Shown here one piece after another: positions 7,839-17,160 of a stretch of DNA of 36,273 bases. The notes beneath the pieces were generated by a model, which saw only the letters and a list, made by a program, of their open reading frames with translations, was not told where the DNA came from and searched no databases. Source of the DNA: an uncultured Coprococcus sp. (GTDB lineage: Bacteria; Bacillota; Clostridia; Lachnospirales; Lachnospiraceae). Positions within the stretch are counted from its first letter, which is position 1. Every line of letters begins with the position of its first letter. Position numbers and translations under genes: made by a program. The stretch covers positions 1 to 36,273 of the forward strand of contig URJU01000003.1 in the NCBI GenBank assembly GCA_900548315.1. The letters are read 5' to 3'.

Positions 7839-7866
7839 ATGTTGATTTATAAATAACTTTATATCA
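7835..7866 (-). promoter_or_regulatory. Possible sigma-G-like promoter for spoIVB
   Basis: Just after the recN stop, the minus strand carries TGATAT (7866-7861) and CATAATA (7841-7835), separated by 19 bases. These resemble sigma-G elements (TGAATA and CATACTA), although the spacing is a little long. Predicted initiation near 7828 falls inside the first arm of the recN terminator. The need for a forespore promoter at this place is stronger than the sequence match itself. Confidence 0.3.
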
Positions 7867-9549
7867 GTATTTTTTTGTCTTTTCTGCCATTTGTTTCATC
7901 TCAAGAGCATTTCCCATGACTGCATCTGTTATACTCGCGCCGCCCAGAAGTCTTGCTATCTCTGTCACTGACTCCGCATCAGAAAGTCTTACTATCTTGG
8001 TGACAGTCTTGCCGGCATCCGCAGACTTTTCTATGAGATAATGACTGTCAGCCATGGCCGCAATCTGCGGAAGATGCGTGATACTTATTACTTGATGTTT
8101 TCTGGAAATTAATGCCATTTTTTCAGCCACAGCCTGCGCTGCCCTTCCACTGATTCCCACATCTATCTCATCAAACACAAGGGTTCCTATGTTGTCCTCA
8201 GCTGCCATACATGACTTCACAGCGAGCATGATCCTTGAAAGTTCACCGCCTGATGCAACATCATAGAGCGGTCTCATCTTTTCTCCGACATTTGTGGATA
8301 TGACAAAATAACAGTCGTCTATACCATTTGCCGTACATTCAGAAAGTCTGTCAAATACCATATCGAAGTCTACCTGCATAAAACTCAGATCTGAGAGAGC
8401 TGCCTTTATCTCGCGGCACATAAGTTTTGCCTGTTTCTTTCTCTCCACACTGAGTTTATCAGCGGCATCAAGCATAAGTTTCTTCGCTTTGTTTATCTTT
8501 CCTGAAAGCTCAGCAATGTATTCATCATACTCTGAAAGTTTCTCATATTCAGCCTTGCTCTCCTCGAGATATCTGTCTACATCATCTATTGTGTTTCCAT
8601 ATTTTCCCTTTATATCATTTATGACATCAAGTCTCGACTCAACTTCCCGAAACTCCGAATCGTCAAAATTCATACTCTGCATATAATTGCTGAGTTCAAC
8701 ATTGAAATCATTCAGCAATGCATCTATATTCTCCAACTGACCGTAGAGTCCGTCTATCTCATCATCAAGTTCCTTTATGCCTTTTAGATTTCCGAGAACA
8801 CGTCCTATCTCATTTCCCGCAGACGACTGACTCTCGTAGCCTGTCACACTGTACACCTCGGATGCCGCCGCAACAATATCCCTTGAATTTACCATCTTAT
8901 TGTACTGATGTTCTATATCCTCATCCTCGCCAGGCTTAACATTTGCAGATTCTATCTCAGCGATCTGATATTTCAAGAACTCCGCTCTGCGGGTTCGTTC
9001 AGCCTCATCCATGGAGAGACTGTTCATCTGCTCAACCAGAGTTTCATACTCCGCATGGCGTTTAGCAGCCTCCTGCCTAAGCGGCTCTATGGAGGATCTT
9101 CCAAATTTGTCCAAAAGCTTCATGTGCCCATTTTTTTTCAAAAGTGTCTGCTGCTGATGCTGCGTATGCATATCGATCAAAAACGCAGATACCTCTCTGA
9201 GTTTCGCTGCTGTGACAGCCATGTCATTTATAGTATTGATGGTTCTGGAATTCATTATCCTTCTCGTGATGAGTATCTCCCCGTCATCAGTCGGTTCAAT
9301 CCCTATCTGTCTGATCTGCTCGAGAACCTGTTCATCGTCAACAAGAAAAAGAAGCTGGCAAAAGCCCTCCTTGTCAGCCTCTCTGACTATATCCTTAGGC
9401 AGCTTGTCACCCATACCTATCTTAAGTGCTCCCATGATGATGGATTTACCAGCACCGGTCTCACCTGTAAGTATATTAAGATTGTCTGTAAAATTAACAT
9501 TTGCATCGTCGATAAGCGCGATGTTCTTTATATGTACATTAAGTAGCAT
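7864..9549 (-). CDS. recN: DNA repair ATPase RecN
   Basis: This 561-residue SMC-like ATPase acts early in double-strand-break repair. The Walker A motif GETGAGKS is at residues 29-36. The central region (about 155-390) is coiled-coil, with runs of Glu, Lys and Leu. The C-terminal part holds the ABC signature ASGGELSR and the Walker B motif LVFDEIDVGISG. Length is normal for the family. ATG at 9549 follows AGGAGGAGAT. It is the last gene of the asp23-recN operon and is followed by a strong intrinsic terminator. Confidence 0.97.
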   Translation of the reverse strand: MLLNVHIKNIALIDDANVNFTDNLNILTGETGAGKSIIMGALKIGMGDKLPKDIVREADKEGFCQLLFLVDDEQVLEQIRQIGIEPTDDGEILITRRIMNSRTINTINDMAVTAAKLREVSAFLIDMHTQHQQQTLLKKNGHMKLLDKFGRSSIEPLRQEAAKRHAEYETLVEQMNSLSMDEAERTRRAEFLKYQIAEIESANVKPGEDEDIEHQYNKMVNSRDIVAAASEVYSVTGYESQSSAGNEIGRVLGNLKGIKELDDEIDGLYGQLENIDALLNDFNVELSNYMQSMNFDDSEFREVESRLDVINDIKGKYGNTIDDVDRYLEESKAEYEKLSEYDEYIAELSGKINKAKKLMLDAADKLSVERKKQAKLMCREIKAALSDLSFMQVDFDMVFDRLSECTANGIDDCYFVISTNVGEKMRPLYDVASGGELSRIMLAVKSCMAAEDNIGTLVFDEIDVGISGRAAQAVAEKMALISRKHQVISITHLPQIAAMADSHYLIEKSADAGKTVTKIVRLSDAESVTEIARLLGGASITDAVMGNALEMKQMAEKTKKY

Positions 9550-9627
9550 TATCTCCTCCTGTATTTACACAGAATTCCACACACATATTACGCACACATG
9601 AAAGCTGTCATTCCATGATGTGCTATA

Positions 9628-10077
9628 TCATCTCTGCATACGGTCGATGGTCTTCATCACCGCATCAGTCATATTCTTGTTTCTCACTGCAAGAAATATC
9701 GTGTCATCACCCGCAATACTTCCAAGCAATCCGTTGATCTCCACATTGTCAAGTGCCGCCGCAACAGCCATTGCCATACCCGACACAGTCTTTATAACTA
9801 TCAGATTCTCTGCCGGGACCATGGACAGTATTCCCGCAGACAGAACCTTTCTGTATGATTCTATTGATTCATGGCTGGTACTCTTGCCCAGAGTATACTT
9901 CTGTCTCCCACCGGCCACCGCAACCTTTGTCAGATTGATCTCCCTTATATCCCTGGAAATCGTAGCCTGGGTAGTTGTGAATCCTGCCTCTGCCAGCTTT
10001 TCCAGAAGTTCGTCCTGAGTCTCTATGTCATACTGCTCTATTATGGACAATATCATTGCCTGTCTCTTTTGTTTCAT
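9628..10077 (-). CDS. argR: Arginine repressor ArgR/AhrC
   Basis: This 149-residue arginine-responsive regulator has an N-terminal winged helix (about 1-70, with TTTQATISRDIREINL including the SRDIREI recognition region at 41-47). A C-terminal oligomerisation and arginine-binding domain carries GSIAGDDTIFL. It controls arginine biosynthesis and catabolism genes as a hexamer. Only one base separates its start from the nadK stop (TAACATG), so translation is probably coupled. It lies in its standard place before recN. I saw no convincing ARG box in the 78 bases between argR and recN. Confidence 0.95.
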   Translation of the reverse strand: MKQKRQAMILSIIEQYDIETQDELLEKLAEAGFTTTQATISRDIREINLTKVAVAGGRQKYTLGKSTSHESIESYRKVLSAGILSMVPAENLIVIKTVSGMAMAVAAALDNVEINGLLGSIAGDDTIFLAVRNKNMTDAVMKTIDRMQR

Positions 10078-10078
10078 G

Positions 10079-10957
10079 TTATTTACCCCCGAGCTTATTT
10101 CTAAGTATCTCGTAGAAATTCACATCACTCGCCTTTATCAGCTTCGTTGTTCTCTGTGATGTGCATATATCTAGTACATCCCCGGCGGAAAGCTCATAGT
10201 CATTTCCTCCGTCAAATGACACTATCGCCTCCGTGTCCTGTGTCTTTCGTTTTTTTGCAATGGCTATTGACACCTTGGCATCACTCGGAAGAACAATGCT
10301 CTTTGATGTGAGTGAGTGTGGACATACAGGCGTGATTATCATAAGCCGTGCCATGGGATCCACGATAGGACCTCCGGCAGAAAGATTATATCCTGTTGAG
10401 CCTGTAGGAGTTGACACAATGATACCATCTCCCTCATATGCATTGAGGAAACTTCCATTGACATACACATCAAGACCAATCAATCTGGAAAAACCTGCCC
10501 TGCTTATGACTATATCATTGAGTGCTCTCTTCCTGAATGAACCTTCAAATGAACTTCCGGCCACACCACTATCGGAGCTTTTCACTGATCCTTTTATCAT
10601 CATGCGCTCCTGGATAGTAAAATCATCAGCCATCAGTCGGTCCATTATCTCAACCCAGCTCGTGACCTCACCCTCTGTGAGAAATCCAACGGTTCCAAGA
10701 TTGATCCCAAACAGTGGTATATCCACATGACTTGCTGCCGATGCCGCATTTAGCAAGGTTCCATCCCCACCGAGTACAATGATACAATCATAACCGGAAA
10801 GCGCATCGCTCACCTGGCTTTTTGTGAATGCACTGAAACTGTAGCAATCCACGCACTCACATCTTCCGCCATGCACACGTATATACTCTCTGAGTCCGGA
10901 GAGTACCCCGGATTCGTCATCTTTGTCTGGATTATAAAGTATATATATTGCTTTCAT
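10079..10957 (-). CDS. nadK: NAD kinase
   Basis: This 292-residue ATP-NAD kinase phosphorylates NAD to NADP in the cytoplasm. The GGDGT motif lies at residues 63-67 (VLGGDGTLLNAA), and the second family motif TPTGSTGYNLSAGGP is present near residue 188. Length is normal. It lies between tlyA and argR in the housekeeping operon, 15 bases after tlyA. In clostridia an NAD kinase gene is often found at this spot. ATG at 10957 follows a GGAGGAT site. Confidence 0.95.
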   Translation of the reverse strand: MKAIYILYNPDKDDESGVLSGLREYIRVHGGRCECVDCYSFSAFTKSQVSDALSGYDCIIVLGGDGTLLNAASAASHVDIPLFGINLGTVGFLTEGEVTSWVEIMDRLMADDFTIQERMMIKGSVKSSDSGVAGSSFEGSFRKRALNDIVISRAGFSRLIGLDVYVNGSFLNAYEGDGIIVSTPTGSTGYNLSAGGPIVDPMARLMIITPVCPHSLTSKSIVLPSDAKVSIAIAKKRKTQDTEAIVSFDGGNDYELSAGDVLDICTSQRTTKLIKASDVNFYEILRNKLGGK

Positions 10958-10972
10958 CTATAAATCCTCCAG

Positions 10973-11773
10973 CTATTTGCTAAGCGCACTGTGGGATTCC
11001 TCTACCAACGCCTTGATATCGAACTCCTCGTTTTCACGACTTTCATCCTTTGTTATATGCAGAAGGTATTCGATGTTGCCCTCAGGTCCCTTTATCGGTG
11101 AATAACTCAGATGCAGTGTCCTGAATCCATTTGCACGGGCATATTCAACTATCATCTGAACAACCTCGATATGTGTTGAAAGCTCCCTGACAACCCCCTT
11201 TTTGCCAACCTTCTCGCGTCCTGCCTCAAACTGAGGCTTTATCAGACACACGATCTCACCGTCCGGTGTCATGAGTTCCCTGACCGCCGGAAGAACCTTT
11301 GTCAACGATATAAATGACACATCTATGGATGCGAATTCTATCACATCAGATATATCGTCAGGCGTCACATATCGTATATTGGTCTTCTCCATGCACACGA
11401 CTCTCTCATCATTTCTGAGTTTCCATGCAAGCTGCCCGTGTCCAACATCCACAGAGTATACTTTTACTGCTCCGTTTTGCAGCATGCAGTCAGTAAACCC
11501 ACCTGTTGAAGCGCCCACATCCATGCACACTTTTCCGTCCAGCGTGACTCCAAAATTGTTCATCGCCTTCTCAAGCTTGAGCCCCCCCCTGCTGACATAC
11601 TTGAGCGTATTGCCTCTGACCTCTATCCTGGCTGTCTCCTCAAATGTAGTTCCAGCCTTGTCCTCTTTATTGTTGTCTACATATACGATCCCCGACATGA
11701 TGATCGCCTTCGCTTTCTCACGGGAATCAGCAAGTCCCTGCTCTACGAGGAGCACATCCAGTCTTTTTTTCAT
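10973..11773 (-). CDS. tlyA: TlyA-family rRNA 2'-O-methyltransferase
   Basis: This 266-residue protein (YqxC/TlyA family) has an N-terminal S4 RNA-binding domain (about 1-60; KRLDVLLVEQGLADSREKAK) followed by an FtsJ-type Rossmann methyltransferase domain with the SAM motif DVGASTGGFTDC at 85-96. Family members methylate ribose in 16S and/or 23S rRNA; some have been linked to haemolysin activity, but the enzymatic role is firmer. I chose ATG 11773 over an in-frame start at 11791 because an AAGAGGAT site lies just ahead of it and the longer version abuts the dxs stop. It sits between dxs and nadK in the operon. Confidence 0.93.
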   Translation of the reverse strand: MKKRLDVLLVEQGLADSREKAKAIIMSGIVYVDNNKEDKAGTTFEETARIEVRGNTLKYVSRGGLKLEKAMNNFGVTLDGKVCMDVGASTGGFTDCMLQNGAVKVYSVDVGHGQLAWKLRNDERVVCMEKTNIRYVTPDDISDVIEFASIDVSFISLTKVLPAVRELMTPDGEIVCLIKPQFEAGREKVGKKGVVRELSTHIEVVQMIVEYARANGFRTLHLSYSPIKGPEGNIEYLLHITKDESRENEEFDIKALVEESHSALSK

Positions 11774-11791
11774 CTTGTATCCTCTTATCAT

Positions 11792-13660
11792 TTATAATTT
11801 AACGGTGATCGACTTAACCATGTCATATATTGAATCAGCATCCAGTTTCAGCATCCGCCTGAGTTCTGCCACTGTTCCCTGCGGTACAAATCTGTCCTCT
11901 ATGGCACATGTCGTCACCTTCACCGGCAGATTCTTCTCTTCCACATATTCCTCTATGGCACTTCCGTATCCACCATGCTTTATCCCCTCTTCAACGACCA
12001 CTATCCTGTCATGGTCATGGCTGAGTTCTTCTATGAGGGCTGTGTCCAACGGCTTTAGGAATCTGGCATTTACAAATGTCACATCTTCGCCGTCCAACTT
12101 AAGCCTGTCATACACCTTCTCTGTCTCCTGGACCATATTGCCAACTGCTATGACAGCCAATCCATGTCCTCTATGTATGACCTCACTTTTTCCGTACTCA
12201 AACTGAGCATTGTACTCACTGAGTCCGTAATACGCCTCACCCCTGGAATACTTTATAGCCACTGGGCCATCGTGGGCAACAGCCCACTCCATAGCCTTTG
12301 TCAGCTCATACCTGTTCTTAGGAGCCATTAAAGTCATGTTCGGAATATGTGACAAAAATACAGTATCAAATATTCCCTGATGGGTATCTCCATCTGCACC
12401 TACCAGTCCAGATCTGTCAATTGCAAATATCACATGCAGATTCTGAAGGCACACATCATGAAGCACCTGGTCATATGCCCTCTGGAGAAAGGATGAATAA
12501 ATGGCAGCCACCGGTATCAGACCTGAGGCTGCAAGTCCCGCTGCAAATGTCACCGCATGCTCCTCCGCGATTCCGACATCGAAGGCTCTCTTCGGGAATT
12601 TCTCAGCAAATGCAGATACACCTGTACCCTTGCCCATAGCTGCGGTTATAGCCACTATACGCTCATCTTTCCTGCCCAGCTCCACCAGCTTTCTGGCAAA
12701 TACTCCTGTATTGGTCATCATCTTTTTTTCTTTGATGACATGCCCCGTCTGGATATTAAACGGCTCTATTCCATGGAAATAACTAGGATGTTTCTCGGCG
12801 TGTATATAGCCCTTACCCTTGACCGTCTTGACATGTACAAGTATAGGTCTGTCAAGTTTCAAGGCTTTCCTAAACGTAGCCTCCATCGTAGCTATATCAT
12901 GTCCATCTATAGGTCCTATATATGTCACCCCTAGTTCTTCAAAAAACATTCCAGGCACCAATATCTGTTTTATAGAGTCTTTGGATTTTTTGAGTCCCCT
13001 TGCCAAGTGTTCACCGGCTACAGGTATCTTCATGAGTACCTTCTCCACATTTCCTTTGAAATCATTGTACTGCTGCCCTACCCTGAGTTTGCTCAGATAA
13101 GTAGACATGCCGCCCACATTCTGATCTATAGACATGTTGTTGTCATTTAATACAACCAGACAGCTAGTCTTTATATCTGCCATATTGTTCATGGCCTCAT
13201 ACACCATACCGCCCGTGAATGAACCGTCACCTATCACAGCCGCAATATTCTCATGCGTGCCCTTTATACTCCTTGCACATGCCATACCGAGTGCTGCTGA
13301 TATTGATGTTGAACTATGTCCGGTATTGAACGCATCACATGGACTCTCGCTTGTCTTCGGGAAACCCGACATACCTCCAAACTGCCTGAGGCTGCCCATA
13401 TCACCTTTTCTGCCGGTAAGTATCTTGTGAACATATGACTGATGTCCCACATCCCATATAAGTTTATCCTCGGGGAAATTCAGTACCCTGTGAAGGGCTA
13501 TGGTAAGCTCCACACACCCAAGATTTGGCGCAAGATGTCCACCGGTCTCACTCACATGTGAAACCAAAAATTCCCTTATTTCTTCTGCCAGTTTCGGCAG
13601 ATCCTCGCTGTCAATATTTTTTATATCGTTCTCTTTATTTATCTTATCCAGTATATTCAT
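11792..13660 (-). CDS. dxs: 1-deoxy-D-xylulose-5-phosphate synthase
   Basis: This 622-residue TPP-dependent enzyme condenses pyruvate and glyceraldehyde-3-phosphate, the entry step of the MEP isoprenoid pathway. It contains the cofactor-binding segment GDGSFTGGMVYEAMNN through LNDNNMS (about residues 145-178), the transketolase pyrimidine domain (about 315-475, VGIAEEHAVTFAAGLA) and the C-terminal domain. ATG at 13660 is preferred; a GTG two codons upstream (13666) is possible. The ribosome site is weak, so expression probably depends on coupling to ispA, whose stop lies about 22 bases upstream. With ispA it forms an isoprenoid pair inside the operon. Confidence 0.97.
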   Translation of the reverse strand: MNILDKINKENDIKNIDSEDLPKLAEEIREFLVSHVSETGGHLAPNLGCVELTIALHRVLNFPEDKLIWDVGHQSYVHKILTGRKGDMGSLRQFGGMSGFPKTSESPCDAFNTGHSSTSISAALGMACARSIKGTHENIAAVIGDGSFTGGMVYEAMNNMADIKTSCLVVLNDNNMSIDQNVGGMSTYLSKLRVGQQYNDFKGNVEKVLMKIPVAGEHLARGLKKSKDSIKQILVPGMFFEELGVTYIGPIDGHDIATMEATFRKALKLDRPILVHVKTVKGKGYIHAEKHPSYFHGIEPFNIQTGHVIKEKKMMTNTGVFARKLVELGRKDERIVAITAAMGKGTGVSAFAEKFPKRAFDVGIAEEHAVTFAAGLAASGLIPVAAIYSSFLQRAYDQVLHDVCLQNLHVIFAIDRSGLVGADGDTHQGIFDTVFLSHIPNMTLMAPKNRYELTKAMEWAVAHDGPVAIKYSRGEAYYGLSEYNAQFEYGKSEVIHRGHGLAVIAVGNMVQETEKVYDRLKLDGEDVTFVNARFLKPLDTALIEELSHDHDRIVVVEEGIKHGGYGSAIEEYVEEKNLPVKVTTCAIEDRFVPQGTVAELRRMLKLDADSIYDMVKSITVKL

Positions 13661-13682
13661 AAACACACCATAGACGGATGGA

Positions 13683-14597
13683 TCACTTCTGTCTGTTTAT
13701 CAGCCAGAGTACAAGTTCTCTCAAGAACTCATTATCCCCATCTGTTTCTTCCAATTCTCTTACCGCTCTCTCTGATAACTCTCTGACATACTGTCTTGAC
13801 TTCTCAATGCCATGTATTGTCACATAAGTCACCTTACCGTTCTCCTCATCACTCATGGTCGGTTTGCCTAAAACCTGACTGTCTCCACACACATCCAGTA
13901 TGTCATCCTGGACCTGAAACGCCATTCCGATATCCGAGGCGATTCTCTCAACTGCCGTCACCTGCTCTTTTGTCGCACCGGCGAGCACTGCTCCTATCAT
14001 CATTGACGCCTCTATCAGGGCACCAGTCTTATTCTCATACACGTATTCCAGCTGATCCCTTGTAAGAGGTCTTCCTGTCATTTCGACATCAACCACCTGA
14101 CCACCAAGCATACCATACACCCCTGGCTTTCTCGCCAATATCTTCATGGCATCTGCCACCTTACTGACGTCATCATCCATGTCAAATGCCTTACAAGCTG
14201 TCTCATATGCATAGTTAAGCAGCGCATCTCCGGCTAAAATTGCCATTGCCTCACCGAATACCACATGTGATGTCTGCCTTCCTCTTCTATAATCATCATT
14301 GTCAAGTGCAGGAAGATCATCATGGATAAGTGAGTATGTATGTATCATCTCTATCGCTGCCATGAATGGTTTCACCACATCTGAATTTCCTCCGAACATA
14401 CGGAAGGTCTCCTCCATCAGCATAGGTCTGAGCCTCTTGCCGCCCGCCTCCACAGAGTATGACATAGCCTCACATACAGTCCTCGGAAATCCCTCAACCT
14501 TCGGGAGATATCCTGCTACTATCTCGTCTATGCGCTCGGCTCTGTTCTTTATCTCTTCATATATCAATCTATCATTTGGCGAATTATCAATTCCCAT
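13683..14597 (-). CDS. ispA: Farnesyl/geranyl diphosphate synthase (polyprenyl synthetase)
   Basis: This 304-residue trans-prenyltransferase builds C15 or C20 prenyl diphosphates. The first Asp-rich motif DDLPALD is at 93-99, followed by RRGR, and the second motif DDILD is at 231-235, both complete. Two adjacent ATGs (14600 and 14597) overlap the xseB stop codon (GAATGATGG), and an AGGAGG site precedes them. I chose 14597 for spacing; a longer open frame up to 14663 lies inside xseB and is not supported. Product chain length cannot be fixed by eye, although residues near the first motif match the FPP synthase type. Confidence 0.93.
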   Translation of the reverse strand: MGIDNSPNDRLIYEEIKNRAERIDEIVAGYLPKVEGFPRTVCEAMSYSVEAGGKRLRPMLMEETFRMFGGNSDVVKPFMAAIEMIHTYSLIHDDLPALDNDDYRRGRQTSHVVFGEAMAILAGDALLNYAYETACKAFDMDDDVSKVADAMKILARKPGVYGMLGGQVVDVEMTGRPLTRDQLEYVYENKTGALIEASMMIGAVLAGATKEQVTAVERIASDIGMAFQVQDDILDVCGDSQVLGKPTMSDEENGKVTYVTIHGIEKSRQYVRELSERAVRELEETDGDNEFLRELVLWLINRQK

Positions 14598-14803
14598 CAT
14601 TCTGCCTCCTTGCCAGAGAGAGTTATCATCTCCTTCTCTACATCGCAGAGATAATCCCTGCATTTGTTTATCAGCTGTACCCCCTCAGCATATGCCTCGA
14701 GAGATTCCTTAAGCCCAGTCTGCGCATTTTCAAGTACCGCCGCGATCTCGTCAAGTCTTCCGAATGCGTCCTCTATGGACATTTCCAGCTTATCTTCTGC
14801 CAT
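14597..14803 (-). CDS. xseB: Exodeoxyribonuclease VII small subunit
   Basis: This 68-residue helical protein has the typical small-subunit pattern FGRLDEIAAVLENAQTGLKESLEAYAEG written across residues 14-41. Several copies bind each XseA to make exonuclease VII, which degrades single-stranded DNA. Its start lies only two bases after the xseA stop and its stop overlaps the ispA start, so it is tightly coupled on both sides. Confidence 0.95.
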   Translation of the reverse strand: MAEDKLEMSIEDAFGRLDEIAAVLENAQTGLKESLEAYAEGVQLINKCRDYLCDVEKEMITLSGKEAE

Positions 14804-14805
14804 AT

Positions 14806-16083
14806 CTATTCCTCCTGACCATTGGTATCTGTCACAGATGCCAATATCTTTCCATCATGTAATGTAATTTCAAGTTCATTTCCCGGCTCGACATCCGAAA
14901 CAGATGTGACCGGCTGATCTGAAACTGCTATATATCCGAATCCGTTTATCAGCTTGGCTGTCGGGGACAATCCATGCAGCCTCTCAGTCATGACCGCCAG
15001 AGCATTGAGCCTGATCTCATATTTTCTATCAATTCCATTGGTCATCCGATCCTCTGCCCTGCTGCACCGCTCCTTTGCCATATCCAGTTTCACATTCATC
15101 AGCGAATCAAGTCCTTCCCTGAAATGCATCAACTTTTCACGCTTTAAGTCAAGCTGAGCATCCGGACTCAAAAGTCTAAGCTGTCTGGCATAGTTGTCTG
15201 TATTTCTGCGATACCTCTCCAGCCTGTTCTCCATCAGTGTCTTGATGTACAGATATCTCTGTTCAAACTCCGAGACAGTGTCCTTCACAACAGGAAGTGC
15301 ATGCATGACCGCAGTTGACGGATTGGACTCTCTCCTGTCCGCAACCATATCTGCAATTGTCGTGTTTATCTCGTGTCCCGTGGCTGTGATTATTGGAGTC
15401 TCCGCATTGAATATAGCCCATGCCACCTGTTCCTCGTTGAACGCCCAGAGATCCTCCTCTGAACCTCCGCCTCGACCCACTATTATGACATCCATGTTCA
15501 TGTTGTCCAGTATCTCTATACCCCTTGATATATCAGCCGCCGCATACTGTCCCTGCACGGTTGCCGGATAACAATATAGCTGAGCATATGGATCCCGCGT
15601 CTCAGCAACCTTACATATATCGCTTATCGCTGCCTTATGTCCCGCAGTCACGACTCCTATCCTTCGCGGATATGGCGGGATCGGTTTCTTGTACTCCTGT
15701 GAAAAAAGCCCCATGCCTTCAAGCTTGGCTATGAGTTTTTGCAGATTGGCATTCACCTCACCGTCACCCACTCGCACAAGCCTGTCCACATAGAGCTGAT
15801 ATTTTCCATCACGCACATACACTTCCACTCTGCCAAAGGCATGAACCTTATCACCATTCTTCGGTGTGAACCCCAATCCGAATCGCTGCTTGCCGGCAAA
15901 CATCACAGCGGAGACAACACCACTGGAATCTTTCAGCGAAAAATAGCAATGACCTTTCTTGTCTCTGCCAAATCCGGTGATCTCTCCCTCAACACAAAGA
16001 CTGCCTAACCACGGTTCACCGCTGATAAGCTCCTGGATCCTCTGATTGAGTTCCTGAACTGTATATATATTATTCTGTGGCAT
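14806..16083 (-). CDS. xseA: Exodeoxyribonuclease VII large subunit
   Basis: This 425-residue catalytic subunit has an N-terminal OB-fold DNA-binding domain (about 1-100; LGSLCVEGEITGF, GHCYFSLKD), a nuclease domain (about 125-300, with RIGVVTA, VIIVGRGGGSEEDLWAFN and TATGHE), a coiled-coil region that binds XseB, and a short beta C-terminus. It degrades single-stranded DNA to oligonucleotides. Its start overlaps the end of nusB by 14 bases, and xseB follows two bases downstream, matching the conserved nusB-xseA-xseB arrangement. Confidence 0.96.
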   Translation of the reverse strand: MPQNNIYTVQELNQRIQELISGEPWLGSLCVEGEITGFGRDKKGHCYFSLKDSSGVVSAVMFAGKQRFGLGFTPKNGDKVHAFGRVEVYVRDGKYQLYVDRLVRVGDGEVNANLQKLIAKLEGMGLFSQEYKKPIPPYPRRIGVVTAGHKAAISDICKVAETRDPYAQLYCYPATVQGQYAAADISRGIEILDNMNMDVIIVGRGGGSEEDLWAFNEEQVAWAIFNAETPIITATGHEINTTIADMVADRRESNPSTAVMHALPVVKDTVSEFEQRYLYIKTLMENRLERYRRNTDNYARQLRLLSPDAQLDLKREKLMHFREGLDSLMNVKLDMAKERCSRAEDRMTNGIDRKYEIRLNALAVMTERLHGLSPTAKLINGFGYIAVSDQPVTSVSDVEPGNELEITLHDGKILASVTDTNGQEE

Positions 16084-16531
16084 TACCGCTTTCTTCCTTT
16101 TTTACTAATTTTGCAAGAAGTGCGTTGACAAACTTGCTGGCCGAAACATCACAATATTTCTTGGCAAGCTCGACAGCCTCGTTTATAGCTACTTTCTCAG
16201 GAATAGTATCATCATATACCACTTCATATACGCCAAGTCTGAGTATCGCCAGTTCCTCCTTGCCGATCCTCTGAAGTTTCCATCCCTCTGATATCTCTGA
16301 TATAGTGCTGTCTATGACATCTCTGTGAGCAAGAATATCCATAACCTTATCTGTTATATAAGCTTTGTCCTTATCAGAAACCGATGCATACAGCATAGGA
16401 TCATCTTCCTCATCCCCTGGCATCTCTGTGTCAAATGCCATCTGTATCTGCTCTGACATTTCCTCTGGTGTGTTGAACTCCGCCGTAAAAATAATCTTGA
16501 ATATCTTGTCTCTTATCTCTCTTCTCGTCAT
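16070..16531 (-). CDS. nusB: Transcription antitermination factor NusB
   Basis: This 153-residue all-helical protein acts with NusE (S10) at boxA RNA in rRNA antitermination. It opens with TRREIRDKIFKIIF, has the family segment GWKLQRIGKEELAILRLGVYE (residues about 90-110), and ends with VAINEAVELAKKYC. I chose ATG 16531 because a GGAGAGGAAAAC site precedes it and the protein then starts like other NusB proteins; the longer frame to 16612 runs into the Asp23-family gene. A short acidic insert (PGDEEDDP) makes it slightly longer than usual. Its end overlaps xseA. Confidence 0.93.
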   Translation of the reverse strand: MTRREIRDKIFKIIFTAEFNTPEEMSEQIQMAFDTEMPGDEEDDPMLYASVSDKDKAYITDKVMDILAHRDVIDSTISEISEGWKLQRIGKEELAILRLGVYEVVYDDTIPEKVAINEAVELAKKYCDVSASKFVNALLAKLVKKEESGNATE

Positions 16532-16592
16532 GTTTTCCTCTCCAATGTCACACGTTTTCTGTGTTTCCTGATCTATTCCGCAGACTCCGGTC

Positions 16593-17066
16593 CTATTTTG
16601 CATCACTGACACGAACCCCTGCTATTCTGATGTTGACCTGCTCAACCGACAGTCCTGTCATAGTCTCTATAGCCTGCTTTACCTTATCCTGTACCTGACC
16701 GGATACCGAAGGTATACTATATTCATATAACACTTCTATGGCAATATCGACCTTCACTTTACCAGGGAGCAGTTCCACCTTGACTCCCTTCGCCGGATTC
16801 TTCTTTCCAAATTTCGATGCAAGCTCATTTGAAATACTTCCGGTAAGTCTATATACACCTTCAACTTCTCCTGCGGCAAGTCCTGCTATGATAGCCACAA
16901 CATCGTCAGCTATCTGAACCTTGCCAAGAGGATTGCACTCCTCTATATTATATGAACCATCACTGATCTTCTCATCCCGAGCATTGTCACCCTGAACTTT
17001 ATCATTACTTTTATCATCCACAACATCAACTGCTGTACCGTTCTGTACTGTATCACTCATACTCAT
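16593..17066 (-). CDS. Asp23/Gls24-family envelope stress protein (YqhY-like)
   Basis: This 157-residue protein has a polar, acidic N-terminal tail (1-45) and a C-terminal Asp23 domain (about 47-155; GKVQIADDVVAIIAGLAAGEVEGV, written across 48-71, then PSVSGQVQDKVKQAIE). Homologues at this position in Bacillus (YqhY) influence membrane lipid synthesis and cell-envelope balance. It heads the housekeeping operon behind a sigma-A promoter at 17161-17189 and a hairpin-containing leader. ATG 17066 follows a GGGAGGT site. The family is clear; the biochemical role is not settled. Confidence 0.93.
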   Translation of the reverse strand: MSMSDTVQNGTAVDVVDDKSNDKVQGDNARDEKISDGSYNIEECNPLGKVQIADDVVAIIAGLAAGEVEGVYRLTGSISNELASKFGKKNPAKGVKVELLPGKVKVDIAIEVLYEYSIPSVSGQVQDKVKQAIETMTGLSVEQVNIRIAGVRVSDAK

Positions 17067-17107
17067 TCATACCTCCCGGATCGTATTTTCAAATCGACAA
17101 ATCCGCC

Positions 17108-17141
17108 AAGTCTGCCCATGACAGTTCCAAAGGGCAGACTT
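17108..17141 (-). other. Leader hairpin upstream of the asp23-type operon
   Basis: A perfect 10-base-pair inverted repeat (AAGTCTGCCC with GGGCAGACTT) encloses a 14-base loop. It lies downstream of the promoter at 17161-17189 and upstream of the asp23-type start, so it would form near the 5' end of the operon mRNA. No U-tract follows on either strand, which argues against an intrinsic terminator. Confidence 0.6.
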
Positions 17142-17160
17142 CCAGACTTATATATCACAC

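Noticed and set aside
9550..9627. ARG box between argR and recN
   Set aside because: The stretch has TG-rich near-repeats but no convincing TGAATA-type palindrome.
11271..12206. 311-residue plus-strand open frame
   Set aside because: It is antisense to tlyA and dxs and rich in Ser/Thr/Pro, as expected from a shadow frame.
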